A stretch of 64,000 nt of DNA from Terrimonas pollutisoli (GTDB taxonomy: Bacteria > Bacteroidota > Bacteroidia > Chitinophagales > Chitinophagaceae): NCBI RefSeq assembly GCF_029360765.1, contig NZ_JARKNA010000003.1:124001-188000 (forward strand). Direction: 5' to 3'. A model generated the notes under the pieces. The model was not told the DNA's origin. It ran no database searches and was given only the letters and a program-made list of their open reading frames with translations. Each line of letters starts with the position of its first letter. The first letter of the stretch is position 1. This document shows positions 9,343 through 18,638 of this stretch, piece by piece. The translations under genes and the position numbers were made by a program.

Positions 9343-10110
9343 TTATAAGTTATAAGGAGACGGGCTGACACTTGTCCAGCCTCCATCGATAATAATGTTC
9401 TGACCGGTGATATGCCTGGCTTCCTGATGTACCAGGAATAATGCAGCGTGGGCAATATCACTTACACTTGCCGGTTTTCCCATCGGTGTTATCCTCGACC
9501 ATGTTTTTATATAATCGGGATCATCTAATGTGCGTTCTGTTAATGTCGCGCCAGGTGCAATCGTATTGATGTTGATATGATAAGGCGATATTTCAATCAC
9601 AAGATTTTTGGCCAGCATTTCCAATGCCGCCTTACTCATACCATAGGCAGCCAGGTTTTTATGCGCCTGGTGTGCGGTAGCCGATGACATAAATAGCAGT
9701 GATCCTCCTGTAGTTTGTCGTTTCATTTGATTGGCGGCAGCCTGTGCCAAAAAAAATGTTCCTCCAAGGTTTACCTGCATCACCCGGTAAAAGGCTTCAG
9801 GGGTGTAAGTAAAAAAATCCCCGAATAAAGTGATGCCGGCATTGGCAATTACGATGTCAAGCTGGCCCGATTCATTCACAGCCATGTTTACCATTGAAGT
9901 GATACATGCTGGCTGACTTGCATCACCTGGCAGTGGTATACATTTTCCGTTGACCTCCTGTTGAATCTGGCTGGCTGCATTTTCGGCCAATACCGGGTCA
10001 AGATCATTAAGAATGACAGTTGCCCCTTCTTTTGCCAATTGCCTGCAAATTTCAAAGCCAATTCCCTGGCCTGCGCCGGTAACAATCGCAGTTTTGTTGT
10101 TGAATCGCAT
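9343..10110 (-). CDS. short-chain dehydrogenase/reductase (SDR)
   Basis: 255 residues, classical SDR length. The N-terminal Rossmann motif TGAGQGIG (residues 11-18), the NAG motif (IANAGI), the catalytic Ser in SSATAHQ and the YGMSK catalytic Tyr-Lys pair are all present, with a C-terminal substrate loop and the IIIDGGW ending typical of 3-oxoacyl-ACP reductase-like or sugar dehydrogenases. The substrate cannot be told from the sequence. It ends 35 bases from the transporter gene, convergent, and stands alone with no visible operon partner. Confidence 0.93.
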   Translation of the reverse strand: MRFNNKTAIVTGAGQGIGFEICRQLAKEGATVILNDLDPVLAENAASQIQQEVNGKCIPLPGDASQPACITSMVNMAVNESGQLDIVIANAGITLFGDFFTYTPEAFYRVMQVNLGGTFFLAQAAANQMKRQTTGGSLLFMSSATAHQAHKNLAAYGMSKAALEMLAKNLVIEISPYHININTIAPGATLTERTLDDPDYIKTWSRITPMGKPASVSDIAHAALFLVHQEARHITGQNIIIDGGWTSVSPSPYNL

Positions 10111-10359
10111 GTGTCAAGTTTTCAATGTGGCTGGCCACACTACGAAGATTATGAATTATCCTGAATTAAAGTGAGTATTGTACTATGCAAGAATTGGATT
10201 GATTTGTTCAGCGATGAAGACGCACATATGTATTTAAACCCGATGGCCCTTTATGGTGCCCGTGCTTTTGGGTAAGCCCATCATCCTATGAGTTATCTAT
10301 AAATGTGAAAAAAGGTCATCCTTTTGAGACGACCGCATTATTTAAGCCATTACACAAGG

Positions 10360-10935
10360 TTATTTTTTAGCTGGCCGTTTTGGCGTTTTCGCTTCATAAT
10401 CATACATCATATCAAACTGTCCATTCTTATTCAGGCGCCAGGTATCCTGGAAATGTGTGGAATCCAGCTTCCCCTTCTTGTCAGTGAGATAAGCTGTGCT
10501 CCATATCAGGGCCCAGTCTTCGTTTTTATCAATGCTGTGCATGGGTACCCAGGCATGCACAACGGTTTTAATTTCCTTGTAGTTATCTCTTTGTTTTTGT
10601 GATACCGCAAAAAAACTGTCCCTGGTTCCGTGAAATTCCCAATTGTTGGCATAAAAATGAACGCTGTCGGCAAAGAGTGACTTGCCATCGGCTAGCTTGT
10701 TGTCATCCCATTGTTTAAAAAGGATAAGAATTTTTTCAGTGATTTTTGGATCACCTATACTAAACTGCGAGGAATATTGCGCCGTGTAAGGCAGGTTCAT
10801 GGCCGGCGCCGATATGGCTGCGGTATCAGTTTTTTCTTTACTGTCGGCGGTAGTAGTTGTTTCGGTTGTTTTTGGGTTATTATTGCACGATATAAATACA
10901 AAGGCAACCATAACGCATAAAAATGCTTTTTTCAT
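10360..10935 (-). CDS. lipoprotein, probably NTF2/SnoaL-like fold
   Basis: 191 residues from the ATG that starts a lipoprotein signal peptide; the lipobox ends in FISC, followed by a low-complexity Thr/Lys linker. The rest (about 55-185) has the length and pattern of an NTF2-like domain, with LFADSVHFYANNWEFHGTRD resembling the SnoaL-like core. Probable outer-membrane or periplasmic lipoprotein. No enzyme motif is certain. It stands alone between the SDR gene and the ParA gene. Confidence 0.8.
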   Translation of the reverse strand: MKKAFLCVMVAFVFISCNNNPKTTETTTTADSKEKTDTAAISAPAMNLPYTAQYSSQFSIGDPKITEKILILFKQWDDNKLADGKSLFADSVHFYANNWEFHGTRDSFFAVSQKQRDNYKEIKTVVHAWVPMHSIDKNEDWALIWSTAYLTDKKGKLDSTHFQDTWRLNKNGQFDMMYDYEAKTPKRPAKK

Positions 10936-11113
10936 GTTGTAAAGTATTGAGTTAATGATGAGATACCTGGAGAAATGTTTACAAGAGACAGAATAAGAGA
11001 CCTCTGCTGTTCCATTATTTCCAGGGGGTGTGGGTGCTGCCAAAGGATAATAAAAGGTAGGAAGAATTTTTGAGACCCAACATAAATTGTAGGCTGCAAT
11101 AGCGGGGAAAGGC

Positions 11114-11132
11114 GGCTGCTAAAAAAGCAGCC
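11114..11132. terminator. hairpin after the ParA-like gene
   Basis: A perfect 7-bp stem (GGCTGCT / AGCAGCC) with an A5 loop lies just beyond the stop of the leftward ParA-like gene. The run of T after CCGA reads correctly only for the plus strand, so as a terminator for the leftward gene it is imperfect. Confidence 0.4.
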
Positions 11133-11139
11133 CCGATTT

Positions 11140-11994
11140 TTATTTACCTGTCGCTTGCAGAACCGAAGCAAAGTCATCGGTCGGTTCATCTTTGCGCATG
11201 TCCACTAGCAACCCTTTCAGATCATTCAATTTTTGCCATTGCATTCGCTGGCATATTTCCATCCATAAGTTGAGATAATAGCTGTTGGCCCGGCATTCTT
11301 TTTCCTGGTGAAACAAAGATTCCTTGGTAAGACCGATCAGTTCGATATCGGTATAAAAGGGTATGAAGCTCTCAAGCATCCAGGATGCATCTTTACGATT
11401 GTCAAGGTATTGTTTGTGCAGCACCTTGTGCACCTGGACCATATTATAAAAGCTCAGGACCTTCTTTGCCAGCAAATCATCTTGCTGAAAATAATCCATC
11501 AGCAGGTTGTTGCAATAAATAGAAAGCGGTGCCGGTACATTGGGATTCAGTATGAGGTCTGCGGCATGAAAAATATTGTTGTGCAACAAAAAGCGGCCGG
11601 GCGAGCAATCCAAAATGCAAACATCATAATCATCCTCCACTTCTTTCAGCGTAATCCGGATGAGTTCGTTGTTGCCAAAATTTACTGTGGTCATCCGGGA
11701 AGCATGGTTCATAAACTGGTCGGAGAACAGGGCATCGTTACTGATGACATCAATCTGGTAACTTTCGGTGGAATGAATAACATCGTAGATGGTGATATAC
11801 CGGTCGAATAAGCGGCTATGGGTATTATTGTTGTGATTTTGCCGGTTGAAGAAGAAACTGCTGCCACCCTGCGGATCGAGGTCCCAAAGTAAAACACTCA
11901 AACCACTCTTAGCCAGGAAGCAGGCCAGGTTTACGGATGTGGTGGTTTTTCCAACGCCTCCCTTGATATTGTATACGGCGATTTTTTTCAACAC
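11140..11994 (-). CDS. orphan ParA/Soj-like ATPase
   Basis: 284 residues with the deviant Walker A motif KGGVGKTT at residues 11-18, the A' region DLDPQGG and the Walker B-like DCSPG. These place it in the ParA/MinD superfamily. The C-terminal half is rich in aromatic and charged residues and lacks recognisable ParB-binding features. No parB, origin or partition site is visible beside it, so it is unlikely to be the chromosome-partition protein; other members position protein complexes or act in regulation. Function unassigned. Confidence 0.88.
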   Translation of the reverse strand: MLKKIAVYNIKGGVGKTTTSVNLACFLAKSGLSVLLWDLDPQGGSSFFFNRQNHNNNTHSRLFDRYITIYDVIHSTESYQIDVISNDALFSDQFMNHASRMTTVNFGNNELIRITLKEVEDDYDVCILDCSPGRFLLHNNIFHAADLILNPNVPAPLSIYCNNLLMDYFQQDDLLAKKVLSFYNMVQVHKVLHKQYLDNRKDASWMLESFIPFYTDIELIGLTKESLFHQEKECRANSYYLNLWMEICQRMQWQKLNDLKGLLVDMRKDEPTDDFASVLQATGK

Positions 11995-12241
11995 CTGAAT
12001 GTAATGCCGAAAACGAAATATCCAAAAACAATCCGTTAATTCTTGTTCAGTTTTGGGTTGATTTGGTAATTATGATACGTAAAAAAACTTCGGCCTATCG
12101 GAAGGGTTCGTGAGAAAGTACAAGATTTGCTTTCAAAGATTTCAATCACCCAATATCAGGGCCCCAATAACTGTTTCCCTTGCACACACGTATCCCGTCT
12201 AAATATCGATGGTTGTAATCAGGAATTCAATACAGCAATCG

Positions 12242-12633
12242 ATGAAAAAGATTAATCGTTTAATTGACAAAGCGGGTTGTGGGTTGCTGGTTTTTTCTCT
12301 TCTTCTTTTCTCAGCTTGTTCACCCGATTTTGACACGGGACCTGATTTTGGTCAGGGTGGTTGTCTCGGATGCGGCGGAAGTTTTTCCAATACTATTTAC
12401 ATCATGGGTCACGGGTTCGCACCGGATTCAATGGCTGTTCAGAAAGGGCAGATGGTGACATGGCACAATACCGATACCATTCCGCATAGCATAATTTGTA
12501 CAGATTTTTCGGGGCCTTTATTGCGGATCTGCCAGCAGGTGGTGAGTATAGGTATACGGCATACAACCTGGGTCATTTCCGGTATCGTTGTGATAAACAC
12601 GGCGAGTCAGGAGAACTGAAAGTTATTCCATAA
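12242..12633 (+). pseudogene. cupredoxin (plastocyanin-like) lipoprotein with a frameshift
   Basis: The first frame gives a lipoprotein signal peptide (lipobox FSAC), a Cys/Gly-rich linker, and the start of a cupredoxin domain with VTWHNTDTIPHS, whose His is a copper ligand. It then runs out of register and stops at 12619. A second frame picks up exactly where the fold should continue and ends at 12633 with YNLGHFRYRCDKHGESGEL, supplying the Cys and His copper ligands. The shift lies in or near the T5 run at 12505-12509; one extra base there would restore the gene. Whether this is true inactivation or a sequencing error cannot be told. The product would be a periplasmic type 1 copper protein. 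Confidence 0.8.
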
Positions 12634-12817
12634 AATAGAGGCCACACTGAGAAAGTGCAGATAATTGTACTTATTATCGGGCTTTTTATGCCTTACTGAT
12701 GTTGAGATTTAAGGCAAAGAAAATACCGGCTTCGTATGCTGTTTTTTTGAATATGACGAGGGTGGACCATTTAGTTCCAAAGTGGAAGTCCCTGAGGTAG
12801 AAATACCTGGTTTACCT

Positions 12818-12825
12818 ACCTTTGC
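12818..12825 (+). promoter_or_regulatory. Bacteroidota -7 promoter element upstream of the PhnA-like gene
   Basis: TACCTTTG matches the TAnnTTTG consensus 20 bases before the chosen ATG. A clear -33 TTTG box is not seen. Confidence 0.5.
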
Positions 12826-12845
12826 CGCCCATTAAAAACTGTAAT

Positions 12846-13430
12846 ATGAAGCTGGAAGAAATATTGCTGCAACGCAGTGAAGAAAAGTGTGAGCTGTGTA
12901 AATCAGCGGACAACATTCAACTATACGAAGTATTGCCGCAAACAGGGAGAAATGAAGATAATTGTATCATGATCTGTAATGATTGCCGGCTGCAGATCGA
13001 TAAAAAAGCCGAATTGGACAGCAGCCACTGGAATGGGTTATCCGAAACCATGTGGAGTGAGGTACCGGGGATACAAGTGGTATCATGGCGCATGCTCAAC
13101 CGCTTGCGGCATGAAAGCTGGGCGATGGATAACCTGGATATGCTATACCTGGATGATGAACGCCTGGCCTGGGCCAAGGCCAGTGGCGATCATGAGAACG
13201 ATGCAAGCGTCGACCTGCATAAAGATTGCAACGGCCAGGTTTTGCAAAACGGCGACTCCGTTGTATTGACCAAATCACTGGATGTAAAAGGTTCTACGCT
13301 GAATGCAAAAATGGGAACCGTGGTAAAAAATATCCGGATCGTGGAAGATAATACTGAACAAATAGAAGGCAAGATCGAGGGACAGCTGATTGTAATACTT
13401 ACGAAATATGTAAGGAAACAAAGTAATTAA
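12846..13430 (+). CDS. PhnA/YjdM-family zinc-ribbon protein
   Basis: About 194 residues from the ATG at MKLEEILLQR, which lies 20 bases after a -7 promoter element; an upstream in-frame ATG would place the start inside the promoter. The N-terminal half has two CxxC pairs (CELC and CNDC) forming a zinc ribbon, and the C-terminal part is the small beta-barrel KOW-like PhnA domain with GDSVVLTKSLDVKGS. Despite the historic name, this family is not shown to act in phosphonate use; its role is unknown. A strong terminator follows. Confidence 0.9.
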   Translation: MKLEEILLQRSEEKCELCKSADNIQLYEVLPQTGRNEDNCIMICNDCRLQIDKKAELDSSHWNGLSETMWSEVPGIQVVSWRMLNRLRHESWAMDNLDMLYLDDERLAWAKASGDHENDASVDLHKDCNGQVLQNGDSVVLTKSLDVKGSTLNAKMGTVVKNIRIVEDNTEQIEGKIEGQLIVILTKYVRKQSN

Positions 13431-13480
13431 AAAGGCGCTATAGCCCGCTAATATTGATTATTAAATTACTTAAAAATAAT

Positions 13481-13512
13481 TGCCGGTGCAAGAAAGCGCC
13501 GGCACTTTTTTT
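13481..13512 (+). terminator. intrinsic terminator of the PhnA-like gene
   Basis: A 9-bp stem (TGCCGGTGC paired with GCGCCGGCA, one G-T wobble) with an AAGAAA loop is followed by seven T. Confidence 0.85.
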
Positions 13513-13817
13513 GTTTCTACTTTAAATAAAAAGTTTAACCATTTTTTTATAACTTGGGGCAGCAATCCGGCGTTTTTTATCGTCAATTATAGTATAAAGC
13601 TTTCATTCCTTTATTTTGGTTCTTCCGGAGTGGCCACTCACAAAACCAATAAGGCAACAATAGCTACGCAAAGAAGAAGGAATAAAACGGTAATAGTGAT
13701 TCATAGGTTTTACTGGTTGCCTTAACAGAACAGAATAATTCAACGAAGTTTATTGACCGGATATGTATGATTAACCGGGGTTCTCAACAATTATTGAAAA
13801 TTTAAAAAACTTCAACA
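13513..13817. other. intergenic region without a convincing gene
   Basis: About 300 bases of AT-rich sequence. An 81-codon plus-strand frame overlaps the terminator and lacks coding character, so it is not called. No repeat of the families described elsewhere is seen. Confidence 0.5.
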
Positions 13818-14246
13818 ATGAAAACATTATTTGGCTTCGGCTCCGGAACAGGGTTGCGTTCACCTGAGTCCACAACATCCAAGCCCATTACAACCAGCGC
13901 TTTTTCACAACCACATGTCCTGAGACGTAAGATGGAGGAAGAAAAAATGACGCATGCTGAAACAGTAACGGCAAACATTTCACCTGTACGCCTTGAAAGT
14001 CATCCCGGTAAGATGGTGATGTATTTCTGCCCGATGAAGACCATTGAGGTTATTGAAAAAATAGCAGCCGGTGACGGTGGTAGTTTGCCGGCAGATGTCA
14101 AGGTAGAAGGCATGACAGTTCCTGCCAGCTATGAAGCAGGATTATATACATTGAAAAATGTGGTGCTTAGCTCCAACGGGACCATGCAGGTAATCGCTAC
14201 AACAAATACAGTATTGGAAAAATATGCGGTAGAGGTTGTTGCGTGA
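13818..14246 (+). CDS. hypothetical protein
   Basis: 142 residues, not recognised. It has a Ser/Thr-rich, probably disordered N-terminal 45 residues, then a beta-rich domain of about 90 residues with alternating hydrophobic pattern (VMYFCPMKTIEVIEKIAAG and YTLKNVVLSSNG). No signal peptide or membrane segment. The ATG is preceded by an A-rich stretch, common before Bacteroidota starts. It is the only gene between the PhnA-like gene and the DinB gene. Confidence 0.6.
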   Translation: MKTLFGFGSGTGLRSPESTTSKPITTSAFSQPHVLRRKMEEEKMTHAETVTANISPVRLESHPGKMVMYFCPMKTIEVIEKIAAGDGGSLPADVKVEGMTVPASYEAGLYTLKNVVLSSNGTMQVIATTNTVLEKYAVEVVA

Positions 14247-14548
14247 TCTGCAGCTGTGTTTAAACTAAAAGACACTGTCCTGCATATTATTATGTTGATG
14301 GTATGCGGGACAGTTTATAAGATTTGTTGTCGTCACAAAACGTAGAATAGCTTACAAGAAAGAGTTGGGACGACAAATAGAGATTCATCGTGTGAGAAAA
14401 ACTATCGTTCTTCCTTCTCCCGCCATTCATGTAATAGTTCCATTCTCGTTGATCGCCGGTCTTCCAGACAAAATACATCCCACCGAAATTCTTCTGACTC
14501 TTTACACGGATCAGGCATCATCTTTGGAACAAGACCCAAAAAAACTTT
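14247..14548. other. intergenic region without a recognisable feature
   Basis: About 300 bases. Short overlapping frames on both strands show no coding pattern. No hairpin with a T-run is evident. Confidence 0.4.
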
Positions 14549-15049
14549 ATGGAGAATAATTTCCTGGCTAATTTATATGCCCGCGAATTACAGGCAGAGT
14601 ACACCGCCACAAAAAAGTGCCTGGAAAAAATACCGGAGAGTATCTATCATTTCAAGCCACATCCCAAATCGATGGAACTAGGCTACCTGGCACTGCTGGT
14701 GGCAGAAATACCTTTGTGGATCGTGCATATAATTAAAGAAGGAGTAATAGACTTCGCGACGTACAAACGATTCCAATTATCCACAGGGGAGGCGCTACTG
14801 AAACATTATGAAGATAGTTTCAAAAGCGCTGTGCAGGCCTTGCAACAAATAACAGATGATAAACTGGAAGATCAATTTGTCTTACAAAACAACGGGCAAC
14901 AACTGATGTCAACTTCTAAAAAAGAATCCATTGGTTCCTCGATCAATCACTGGGTGCACCATCGCGGTCAGCTTACAGTTTATATGCGGTTGAATGATAT
15001 TCCTGTACCGTCTATTTATGGGCCATCAGCAGATGAGGGGACGTTCTGA
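14549..15049 (+). CDS. DinB-family putative metalloprotein
   Basis: 166 residues, the usual length of the DinB/YfiT four-helix bundle. The third metal-binding histidine region near the C-terminus, HHRGQLTVYMRL, is the most typical signature; earlier His residues (YHFKPH) fit the remaining ligand positions. Members include bacillithiol or mycothiol transferases and many proteins without known activity, so only the fold can be assigned. The gene stands alone. Confidence 0.85.
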   Translation: MENNFLANLYARELQAEYTATKKCLEKIPESIYHFKPHPKSMELGYLALLVAEIPLWIVHIIKEGVIDFATYKRFQLSTGEALLKHYEDSFKSAVQALQQITDDKLEDQFVLQNNGQQLMSTSKKESIGSSINHWVHHRGQLTVYMRLNDIPVPSIYGPSADEGTF

Positions 15050-15130
15050 TAAAGTTTGCTTAACAGAACACCCTGGTTGGATATTGTTATTGACCGTCCC
15101 AATTGCATCTGCCATTAAGATTTTGATTTC

Positions 15131-15610
15131 TTAGTGAGATTCTTTGTTGTCTTGTTTGTGTCTAAACACATATTTATCTTTCGTTTTCAACAGGTGCAAA
15201 CTTACAGAGCCATCCCGCGAAGGCGAGGGAATGCAATCCATACTTTCGAATTGAACAAAATAACCGGTATCCGTTTTTTCAAAGGATTGAAGCCGCAGGT
15301 AGTTTGGCAGTTCGGCAACCGTGTCGGTTTTTATGAAAGAGCATATGGTGGAATCCGGAAGTATCTTAAACCGGAAGCTATCTACAGCAGATGGAAGCTT
15401 GGATAGAGGGAACAAAGTTGTCGTTAGAAAGATTGAATCATTAAAGCTGCTTTTCCTCTTGATGCCATCCATCTCGGGAAAAGGTTCAACGAGTACTGTT
15501 TTTAAGGCTAATTCGATTACCTGGGTTGTGTCAGCTGTTGATGAGGTTTGCTTACTGCTTTTGTCAGCACAGGCTGTTAAAATAAGCAGAAGGATAAGTA
15601 CAGGACGCAT
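15131..15610 (-). CDS. small lipoprotein of unknown function
   Basis: 159 residues with a short signal peptide ending in the lipobox LTAC, then a Ser/Thr/Lys linker. The remainder has alternating beta-type hydrophobic residues and no motif I know. A -7 promoter element (TACTTTTG on the minus strand) lies 23 bases upstream of the ATG. No neighbours run in the same direction, so it is probably monocistronic. Confidence 0.72.
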   Translation of the reverse strand: MRPVLILLLILTACADKSSKQTSSTADTTQVIELALKTVLVEPFPEMDGIKRKSSFNDSIFLTTTLFPLSKLPSAVDSFRFKILPDSTICSFIKTDTVAELPNYLRLQSFEKTDTGYFVQFESMDCIPSPSRDGSVSLHLLKTKDKYVFRHKQDNKESH

Positions 15611-15632
15611 ACGCTTTGCTTATGATGAGAGG

Positions 15633-15640
15633 CAAAAGTA
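15633..15640 (-). promoter_or_regulatory. Bacteroidota -7 element for the small lipoprotein
   Basis: The minus strand reads TACTTTTG, matching TAnnTTTG, 23 bases before the start codon. Confidence 0.45.
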
Positions 15641-15857
15641 AGGGCTTTTGAATGAGTGCCATATTATCTTCTTTTTTTGTGAGCGTTAATAAAGTTCATT
15701 TAATTGGTGCCTGGAATACCTACCCTGGCACCACAGTCGAGTCCACGTTTCGCACAGACCCCCAGGAATAAGAAACTCAATGTGAAGAAAAATTAACTTC
15801 CCTTTTTACAGGCATTCGCCGGGGATTATTAATTTACAAGAGTCAAAGCGTTCTTTC

Positions 15858-16395
15858 ATGTTCTCTCCCCGGCTTTTTTAATTCAATCATACTGCTTGGA
15901 ACCCTGCAGGGTTTTATTGTTTGTTGCCTGCTCTTTTATTCAAACACAAACAAACTTCCCGATCGTTTATTGGCTAAGCTGATCTTCCTGATGTCTCTTG
16001 CGAGCCTGAATCTGTACCTGAATGAGATTGGGGTCACTAACCTGAATGGATTAACTTCTACCCTTAGTGCATTGATCCCAATGGTGATCGTTATGCCGAT
16101 GGGTCCGCTGGTATATTTTTACATCCGGTCTTCGCTTGACCCGGAATTTAAAATGACAAAAAAACACCGGCGTCATTTCCTGCCCACCATCATTGACCTT
16201 GTTCCTTCATTAACAGGTATCATTTTTTTTGCAGGGGTTATGCAGGAGTGATCAGGCCCAACCCAAAGCCCTGGGGTGTTTTTATTGATGACTATAATGT
16301 GTACGCCGATATTCCCCGTTGGATGTCCATCACGTTTTATTTGTGGTTATCAGCCAGGTATCTTTCTGATTTACGGACAAAAATTGGTAAGCCTT
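15858..16395 (+). pseudogene. broken AraC-family regulator with membrane domain (N-terminal part only)
   Basis: Three reading-frame pieces join into one membrane domain of the type found in Bacteroidota AraC regulators: FNSIILLGTLQGF, then LASLNLYLNEIG, then KPWGVFIDDYNVYADIP. The first shift lies near the C4 run at 15867-15870: with one C fewer, the ATG at 15858 would read MFSPGFFNSI in frame with what follows. The second shift is near 16240-16250. The sequence then stops resembling this protein at about 16395 and never reaches a DNA-binding domain. It is a multiply disrupted remnant fused to a hydrolase fragment. Confidence 0.75.
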
Positions 16396-16698
16396 ACTTT
16401 TCCCAAAAGCTTTGTAATGGCATGGGGAGTTACCTGGTTCAATGTATGGTCTGAATCCTGCGCTGTAAATCTTTTTAAAAGCCTGCCAACAATTAATTGC
16501 CCTGTCTATTTTTTTGCAGGCGAAAAAGATTATCAAATCAATTATTCCATTACACAGGAGTATTTTAGTAAAGTATCAGCGCCCAAAAAGGATATGTACC
16601 TGCTTGCCGGCAGCGGTCATACATTGCCTGAAACAGATCCCGCCTTGTTCCAGGATATTATCATTGATAAAATATTGCCGGAAACAATTAAACCCTGA
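16396..16698 (+). pseudogene. C-terminal fragment of an alpha/beta hydrolase
   Basis: About 100 codons ending in a normal stop encode the end of a proline-iminopeptidase-like hydrolase: INCPVYFFAGEKDYQ carries the position of the catalytic Asp and GSGHTLPE that of the catalytic His. The N-terminal two thirds, including the nucleophile elbow, are missing and replaced by the broken AraC membrane domain. The open frame extends back to 16276 but reads the AraC remnant out of frame there. Best explained as a deletion junction between two decaying genes. Confidence 0.75.
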
Positions 16699-16939
16699 TT
16701 AAGGCGTATGTATTCGCAGGATCTGAGCCGGCCGTTTTATCTCACTTTCTATCCTGTGCCTGTGCCAAATCCCTTTAGCCAAAGTTTGAACAAAGACCTG
16801 ATGCTATCGGATTTTGCATCGCTGTTTATTCAATACTTTATAAATTAAGTTGGAAGGGTTTTCTGATGATGAAACTACCCGCCTATTTATTCCGGGTTAA
16901 ATGTTGAATATTTTCTTCTTATGCACGCTGTGTATTTTT

Positions 16940-16947
16940 TATTTTTG
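16940..16947 (+). promoter_or_regulatory. Bacteroidota -7 element upstream of the DUF4202 gene
   Basis: TATTTTTG matches TAnnTTTG and ends 25 bases before the ATG. Confidence 0.4.
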
Positions 16948-16972
16948 ATAAAGCTATAAGAATAAAAAAGAT

Positions 16973-17593
16973 ATGGATAAAAGCACAGAAAGAACTGAAA
17001 AGGCATTTGAACTGTTTGATGCTTATAATAAACAGGATCCGAATATTATAACATGGGATGGTATTGCATATCCTGCTGAATACTTTTATGCAATCCAATT
17101 GTATGGATGGGTAAAAAAGCTGGCGCCACAGGCCGGCGAGGATTTGCTGCTGGCATCAAGATGTCAGCATATTGGAAGGTGGAAAATTCCGAGAAATCAA
17201 TACCCTTCAGGAAAAGCGGGTTATTACAAATGGCGGAACGACCTTGCGAAATTCCATGCGGATACAGCCGGAAGATTATTGTCGGAGGCCGGCTACCCTG
17301 AAGAAGAAATAAATGCAGTACAGCACATTCTGCTTAAAGAAGACCTTCGGACGGATGAAGTAGTGCAGGTAATGGAAAATGCGTTGTGTTTGGTATTTCT
17401 TCAGTTTCAATACGAAGATTTTATTACAAAGCATGATGACCAGATGGTGATCAGAATTTTACAGAAAACATGGAGAAAAATGACCGGACCAGGTAAAGAT
17501 GCAGCCTTATCACTGGATTTCGGGGAGAAAGGAAAAGCGTTGCTGACGATGGCTCTTGGTGATAATGCCGCCGGACCGAACAATTCCCCATAA
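16973..17593 (+). CDS. DUF4202 domain protein
   Basis: 206 residues, nearly all in one domain. Conserved-looking stretches are LASRCQHIGRWKIPR, YYKWRNDLAKFH and CLVFLQFQYEDF, which match my memory of DUF4202, an all-helical family with His and Asp residues resembling an HD-type metal site. No biochemical function is established. It is single, preceded by a -7 element, and followed by a convergent quinone oxidoreductase gene. Confidence 0.85.
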   Translation: MDKSTERTEKAFELFDAYNKQDPNIITWDGIAYPAEYFYAIQLYGWVKKLAPQAGEDLLLASRCQHIGRWKIPRNQYPSGKAGYYKWRNDLAKFHADTAGRLLSEAGYPEEEINAVQHILLKEDLRTDEVVQVMENALCLVFLQFQYEDFITKHDDQMVIRILQKTWRKMTGPGKDAALSLDFGEKGKALLTMALGDNAAGPNNSP

Positions 17594-17659
17594 AAAAAGT
17601 GATGGTAGCAATCTTTGACCAAATTGGATACAGGTTTCTTCTGTACAGAAATCTGGGAG

Positions 17660-18619
17660 TTATGGTATCAATAATATTTTTCCTGTGCTTTTACGACTTT
17701 CCATAAACTCATGAGCAGCCTTTCCATCGGATAATTTAAATTTTACAGGTTCAGAAATTTGAATGTCCTTATTCATGATCCATTTGAAAAGTTGCCCGGC
17801 ACGTTTAAGCCTCTCTTCCTTTGAAGTAAGATAATCCCATAAGTCGCCACCGGTAATAGTTTTGGATGTGCCTATCAGGTAAAGCGGATTGCCCAATTTG
17901 AATTCGCCCCCTGCCATGCCAAAAAAAACTACTTGTCCTCTTACTTTTGTTACATGAAGGCTTTCTTCCATTGTATTGCCTATGCTGTCAAACACGGCAT
18001 CTACACCCAATGGATAAAGTGCAAGTACTTTTTCTTTCCAGTTTTCATTATATAAAAAAACTGCATCGGCTCCTTTTGATAGTGTTAACTGTCTTTTGCT
18101 TTCAGAAGAAACAAGGCCAATCACCTTGGCTCCAAGTGTTTTGCAGATCTGGATCATTATCTGGCCCACACCTCCGGCAGCCGCATGTATGACCACTATT
18201 TCTCCAGCCTTTGTCTGATGACAGTCTGTCGTTAAAAAATGTGCCGATAAACCCTGCAATAAAACAGCCGCGGCTGTTTCAAAATCAATGGCATCAGGTA
18301 AAGGAATAGCATGTGATGCCGGTACTGCTACCAGCTCTGCATTGGCAAATGGTACATCGGCAAATCCAATTCTGTCGCCAATCTTAATCTCTTTGTGATT
18401 ATTATTGTCAACAACGATGCCGGCGCCTTCGTATCCATTTATATAAGGTGCATTTCCTTTTAATTGGTAAACGCCACTTCTTCGCATCATATCAGCATAG
18501 TTCAGGCCGATGGCTTTCATCGCCACTAATATTTCATCCTGCTTCAAAACAGGATTATTTACTTCAGTATATTCCAATACATCTGGCTTGCCAAAGGACG
18601 AAAAGGTCAATGCTTTCAT
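17660..18619 (-). CDS. zinc-independent quinone oxidoreductase (MDR superfamily)
   Basis: 319 residues in the quinone-reductase branch of medium-chain dehydrogenases. The N-terminal GroES-like part contains GLNYADMMRRSGVY and GYEGAGIV; the Rossmann motif is AAAGGVGQ. Zinc-binding Cys/His sets are absent, consistent with NADPH:quinone reductase-like enzymes. The substrate is not known. It lies 19 bases downstream of a PEP-mutase-family gene and further downstream of an AraC regulator, all leftward, so the three probably form one operon. Confidence 0.92.
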   Translation of the reverse strand: MKALTFSSFGKPDVLEYTEVNNPVLKQDEILVAMKAIGLNYADMMRRSGVYQLKGNAPYINGYEGAGIVVDNNNHKEIKIGDRIGFADVPFANAELVAVPASHAIPLPDAIDFETAAAVLLQGLSAHFLTTDCHQTKAGEIVVIHAAAGGVGQIMIQICKTLGAKVIGLVSSESKRQLTLSKGADAVFLYNENWKEKVLALYPLGVDAVFDSIGNTMEESLHVTKVRGQVVFFGMAGGEFKLGNPLYLIGTSKTITGGDLWDYLTSKEERLKRAGQLFKWIMNKDIQISEPVKFKLSDGKAAHEFMESRKSTGKILLIP

Positions 18620-18638
18620 ATTTATCTCTTAAAAATGA

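Noticed and set aside
10171..10275. A 34-codon GTG-started frame between the SDR and lipoprotein genes (LFSDEDAHMYLNP)
   Set aside because: Plausible composition but too short and without family, promoter or partner.
11140..11994. ParA-like gene as a sign of a plasmid or chromosome partition locus
   Set aside because: No ParB, parS-like palindromes or replication genes are visible near it.
13480..13725. An 81-codon plus-strand frame after the PhnA-like gene
   Set aside because: It begins inside the terminator hairpin and has no coding character.
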